A stretch of DNA of 64,000 bases from an uncultured Glaciecola sp. (GTDB lineage Bacteria > Pseudomonadota > Gammaproteobacteria > Enterobacterales > Alteromonadaceae). Positions 60,998 through 64,000 of this stretch are shown here, piece by piece. The translations under genes were made by a program, and so were the position numbers. The first letter of the stretch is position 1; every line of letters starts with the position of its first letter. The DNA lies in contig CAJQOP010000001.1 in NCBI GenBank assembly GCA_905479945.1, positions 62,001 to 126,000 on the forward strand, given 5' to 3'. The notes below the pieces were generated by a model. It saw only the letters and a list, made by a program, of their open reading frames with translations, was not told the DNA's origin and did no database searches.

Positions 60998-61464
60998 GTC
61001 ATGGTTACGATGTACATAAGTTTGGTGGTATGGGTCCGATTACCATAGGCGGTATTTGTATCGCATATGAGCGCGGTTTAATTGCCCATTCTGATGGCGA
61101 CGTTGCATTGCATGCGCTATGCGATGCGCTGCTAGGTTCTTTAGCATTAGGTGATATTGGCCATCACTTCCCAGATAGCGATAAGGCATACGAAAATATC
61201 AGTAGCATTGAACTTCTAAGGCAAGTATACCAGCGAATTCAAGACTTAGGCTATATGCTAAGTAACGCCGATATCACTATTGAGGCTCAAGCCCCAAAAA
61301 TGGCACCGCACATCAATTTTATGCGAGAGGCAATTTCTGATGCAATGGGTGTGTCCGTCAAAGACATCAGCATTAAGGCAACCACAACTGAAGGTCTCGG
61401 ATTTATAGGTCGAGAAGAAGGTATTGCATGCAATGCCGTCGTTCTAATTTGTCCGCGTCGATAG
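60985..61464 (+). CDS. ispF: 2-C-methyl-D-erythritol 2,4-cyclodiphosphate synthase
   Basis: The fifth MEP-pathway enzyme, which cyclises CDP-ME-2P. The metal ligands are D8 and H10 (GYDVHKF) and the later H42 region ([18 protein letters not shown]). [10 protein letters not shown], and [18 protein letters not shown] complete the pattern. 159 residues, as in E. coli. AGAGG lies upstream. It overlaps the 3' end of ispD. Confidence 0.97.
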   Translation: MFRIGHGYDVHKFGGMGPITIGGICIAYERGLIAHSDGDVALHALCDALLGSLALGDIGHHFPDSDKAYENISSIELLRQVYQRIQDLGYMLSNADITIEAQAPKMAPHINFMREAISDAMGVSVKDISIKATTTEGLGFIGREEGIACNAVVLICPRR

Positions 61465-61468
61465 TTAA

Positions 61469-62596
61469 ATGGGATTATCAATTTCTCATTGGTCTAGGCT
61501 GTATGGCAAAGCCTTAGGCTCAGCGACATTAAAACTAGCGTTACACGACTTTGTTGTAGAGGAGCAGTTAGGCTTCGAACCTACAGGCAAAGGAGAGCAT
61601 ATTTTTCTTTGGCTCGAAAAAACCAATTTAAATACAGCATTTGTTGCCGAAGCTTTAGCAAAATTTAGCCAATTGCCATTGCGTAATATTACGTATGCGG
61701 GCCGTAAGGATAAGTTTGCCCTCACGCGTCAGTGGTTTGGGGTACATATTGCTAATAAGCAAGAACCCAATTGGGCAGAGTTTGAACTTGAGGGCGCGCG
61801 CATACTTGATGTTACTCGCAATGATCGTAAGTTGCGCGTTGGCGTGCTGAAAGGAAATAAGTTCAGCATTCGCTTACGCGATATGCAGAACGTCGATACT
61901 GAAGCGCTTGAGCAAAGGCTCGAACAGATAAAGCAACAAGGTGCCCCAAACTATTATGGCAGCCAGCGTTTTGGCGAAATCAGATTGAGTCCAAACCAAA
62001 CGAACTCAGAGCAGCCAAAATCATTGGCGGATCATAAGCCAATAGCCGACCATAAACCTGTAATTGCGCAAAAGCGGCAAGGCGGCAATTTGGCGCTAGC
62101 AGAAAAGCTCATGGAAGGAGAAGCAATACGCAATCGAAATAAGCGTTCTGTGGCAATTTCAGCGCTTCGAAGCTGGCTATTTAATGAAGTAATTCATATG
62201 CGAATTGAACAAGACTGTTTTCATCATCCAATGCTGGGCGACGCCATGCAATTGAGCGGTTCCAATAGTTTCTTCGTATTTGATGATGAAAATGAAAAGG
62301 CAAAAATGTTAGCTCGGCTGGCAGAATTTGATATTAATATCACCGCGCCCTTATGGGGGGAAGGTAAACTGCACACCTCCGATACAGCAAAAGACCTCGA
62401 GCTTGCCTGCGTAACCCAGCATTCGAATATTATTGAGACGCTCAATGCATTGGGGCTTAGACAAGAGCGGCGAGCAATACGTATCGTACCCAACGAATTT
62501 ACTTGGCAAATCGAAGACAATGATTTAATTATGCAGTTCTCTCTTCCAGCGGGTTGTTTTGCAACATCCATAGTAAGAGAATTGTTAGATGTATAA
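61469..62596 (+). CDS. truD: tRNA pseudouridine(13) synthase TruD
   Basis: Makes pseudouridine at position 13 of tRNA-Glu. The catalytic Asp is D81 in YAGRKDKFALT. DFVVEEQLGFEPTGKGEH and PNYYGSQRFG are family signatures. A ~25-residue segment at ~178-202 contains an in-frame repeat (ADHKPI-ADHKPV), which looks like a recent local duplication in a surface loop. The length is 375 residues (E. coli 349). It is 4 bp after ispF. Confidence 0.95.
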   Translation: MGLSISHWSRLYGKALGSATLKLALHDFVVEEQLGFEPTGKGEHIFLWLEKTNLNTAFVAEALAKFSQLPLRNITYAGRKDKFALTRQWFGVHIANKQEPNWAEFELEGARILDVTRNDRKLRVGVLKGNKFSIRLRDMQNVDTEALEQRLEQIKQQGAPNYYGSQRFGEIRLSPNQTNSEQPKSLADHKPIADHKPVIAQKRQGGNLALAEKLMEGEAIRNRNKRSVAISALRSWLFNEVIHMRIEQDCFHHPMLGDAMQLSGSNSFFVFDDENEKAKMLARLAEFDINITAPLWGEGKLHTSDTAKDLELACVTQHSNIIETLNALGLRQERRAIRIVPNEFTWQIEDNDLIMQFSLPAGCFATSIVRELLDV

Positions 62597-62680
62597 CTTG
62601 CAAACTCAATACAAAGTAATATCGAGCTTTTTTGCAGCAGCCATCCATTTTAGTTGCCTGACTAACAAGGTAAATAATTA

Positions 62681-63475
62681 GTGAATATATTATTAAGTAA
62701 TGATGACGGTGTAAATGCGGTTGGTATAGCTGTGCTTTACGAGCATTTGTCAAAAGAACACAATGTAACGGTCATAGCCCCAGATAGAAACTGCAGCGGA
62801 ATGAGTAACGCCTTATCATTGCACACTCCCTTGCGTATTGAACAAATGCCTAATGGTTTTTATGCCGTTAATGGCACACCATCCGATTGTGTGCAATTGG
62901 GTATCAATAGATTAATGAAAAAAGAGCCATCAGCGTGTAAAGAGCCATCAGCTTATAAAGAACCTGACTTGGTTGTTTCTGGTATTAATCATGGACCTAA
63001 TTTAGGCGACGACACGATATACTCTGGCACCGTAGCTGCAGCATTAGAAGGTCGCCATATGGGTTTACCTGCAGTAGCAGTTTCTCTTTGCAGTAAAAAA
63101 GAAAGTTATTTTAATACTGCTGCAAGGGTAACTTGCGATATCATTCGTCGGTTAGCGTCGCATCCCTTAGGACCGAATGAAATCCTGAACGTGAATGTTC
63201 CTGCAATTCCATACGATTCAATTAAAGGTATCTGCGCCACTCGTTTAGGGAAACGACACCGCGCAGAAACCATGGTTGAAAGTAAAGACCCCTTTGGCCG
63301 AACTATTTATTGGTATGGGAAGTTAGGAAGCGAGCAAGATGCTGGCGAAGGTACCGATTTTTATGCGGTAAACAATGGGTATTGCTCAGTGACTCCGCTA
63401 TCTGTAGATATGACTGTGCACGAGAAAGTCAGCAAAATGAACGCTTGGTTAAATACCACAGAAGCAAAAGCTTAG
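62681..63475 (+). CDS. surE: 5'/3'-nucleotidase SurE
   Basis: A stationary-phase survival phosphatase that acts on nucleoside monophosphates and short polyphosphate. The N-terminal metal site is SNDDG (D8, D9). [34 protein letters not shown] and LNVNVP are conserved. The start is GTG at 62681. An insert after ~88 residues contains tandem units [16 protein letters not shown] from an 18-bp DNA repeat. The length is 264 residues (E. coli 253). It precedes pcm, as in E. coli. Confidence 0.96.
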   Translation: MNILLSNDDGVNAVGIAVLYEHLSKEHNVTVIAPDRNCSGMSNALSLHTPLRIEQMPNGFYAVNGTPSDCVQLGINRLMKKEPSACKEPSAYKEPDLVVSGINHGPNLGDDTIYSGTVAAALEGRHMGLPAVAVSLCSKKESYFNTAARVTCDIIRRLASHPLGPNEILNVNVPAIPYDSIKGICATRLGKRHRAETMVESKDPFGRTIYWYGKLGSEQDAGEGTDFYAVNNGYCSVTPLSVDMTVHEKVSKMNAWLNTTEAKA

Positions 63476-63483
63476 GAATAAAA

Positions 63484-64000
63484 ATGGCAATATCATCTCG
63501 CAAGGGTTTACAACTTGCGCAATTATTAGAACAAGAAGGCGTAAGCGACAATAAGGTATTAACCGCTATTGCTAATACGCCTCGAGAAATTTTCCTTCCT
63601 GATGCACTCAAACATAAGGCGTATCAAAATACTGCTTTACCAATTGGCCAAGGCCAAACAATATCGCAGCCGTATATCGTAGCAAAAATGACAGAGCTAC
63701 TATTAAACGCACCAGTTAAACCGAAGAAAGTGCTGGAGATCGGCACTGGCTCAGGCTATCAAACTGCAATATTAGCAGGCATTTTTGCTCAGATTTTTTC
63801 CGTAGAACGCATCAAGGCACTTCAATTTCAAGCTAAACGCCGCATGAATCAACTCGACTTTCACAACATTTCAATGAAGCATGGCGACGGTTGGCAAGGT
63901 TGGTTAAGTAAAGCGCCTTTTGACGGAATTATTGTTACCGCTGCTGCTGCAAAATTACCTCAAGCCTTGTTAGAACAATTGAACGATGGTGGGCGCTTGA
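63484..64000 (+). CDS. pcm: Protein-L-isoaspartate O-methyltransferase, 3' end beyond window
   Basis: Repairs isoaspartyl residues using SAM. It starts [20 protein letters not shown], with ATG 63484 following the surE stop by 8 bp. [17 protein letters not shown] and the SAM motif [16 protein letters not shown] are diagnostic, then [10 protein letters not shown]. About 172 of ~210 residues are visible. In related genomes nlpD and rpoS follow. Confidence 0.95.
   Translation, partial: MAISSRKGLQLAQLLEQEGVSDNKVLTAIANTPREIFLPDALKHKAYQNTALPIGQGQTISQPYIVAKMTELLLNAPVKPKKVLEIGTGSGYQTAILAGIFAQIFSVERIKALQFQAKRRMNQLDFHNISMKHGDGWQGWLSKAPFDGIIVTAAAAKLPQALLEQLNDGGRL

Noticed and set aside
61348-61357. GGTGTGTCCG inside ispF as another repeat copy
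   Set aside because: It lacks the AG/CT arms and encodes conserved MGVSV; best explained as chance.
1-64000. tRNA, rRNA, CRISPR arrays and prophage genes
   Set aside because: I looked for tRNA-like ends, regular direct repeats with spacers, integrases and phage structural genes and saw none. The short dispersed words are too irregularly spaced for CRISPR.

Overview
The window looks like a chromosomal segment of a marine gammaproteobacterium of the Alteromonadales (Alteromonadaceae/Glaciecola/Colwellia-like). This is an inference from protein resemblance, a visibly AT-rich base composition, and gene order that follows the gammaproteobacterial core: tolC | nudF-yqiB-yqiA-parE, ftsN-hslV-hslU, priA | rpmE-malic enzyme, ygiF | ygiM, and ftsB-ispD-ispF-truD-surE-pcm. 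No rRNA, tRNA, CRISPR array, prophage or classical insertion sequence was seen.

Layout. 1-2.1 kb: the 5' part of efp (minus) diverging from epmB, which encodes the enzyme acting on the lysine that modifies EF-P, then two small genes. 2.5-3.5 kb: a REP-associated-type Y1 (HUH) transposase. 3.5-10.5 kb: an unknown membrane-anchored protein, then parE, yqiA, yqiB and nudF on the minus strand, diverging from tolC. cpdA, which sits between yqiB and yqiA in E. coli, is absent from this locus. 10.8-22.6 kb: a NaChBac-type ion channel, a large TPR lipoprotein of the PrsT type, a DEAD-box helicase, cysG, a transglutaminase-like protein and a beta-propeller/amidohydrolase fusion. 23.1-34.2 kb: an accessory block described below. 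34.4-48 kb: hslU-hslV, ftsN, priA, rpmE, malic enzyme, ahpF, ahpC, a ycaQ-like gene, and a LysR regulator diverging from a DJ-1/PfpI gene. 48.4-57.7 kb: a GAF-GGDEF-EAL protein, ygiF- and ygiM-like genes, a TRIC channel and putA. 58-64 kb: a TIGR03545-type protein and the ftsB-ispD-ispF-truD-surE-pcm run, with pcm cut by the window edge.

The most interesting part is a candidate graspetide (omega-ester/amide peptide) system. A 64-residue precursor with a double-glycine leader (32994-33188) is followed by an ATP-grasp ligase of the MvdD/microviridin-maturase type (33290-34186). The matching export machinery, an HlyD-family adaptor plus a C39-peptidase ABC transporter, sits about 6 kb away with a single-domain LuxR-type regulator (23122-26799), and tamA-tamB lie between the two halves. 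The core carries an I-T-x4-E-D-G-G segment resembling the TTxxxxEE motif of plesiocin-type graspetides. The precursor and exporter leaders share a 12-bp AT-rich word, and a strong stem-loop separates precursor from ligase.

The second pattern is a dispersed 10-bp word, AGGTGTGTCT, present in 11 exact and about three near-exact copies. It is usually the loop and inner stem of a small hairpin (arms A/T-rich, loop GTGTGT), and the arms of different copies co-vary. It occurs in intergenic regions and inside epmB, tamB and the ygiF-like gene. One copy lies about 300 bp upstream of the Y1 transposase, which suggests a RAYT/REP-like family with an unusual repeat.
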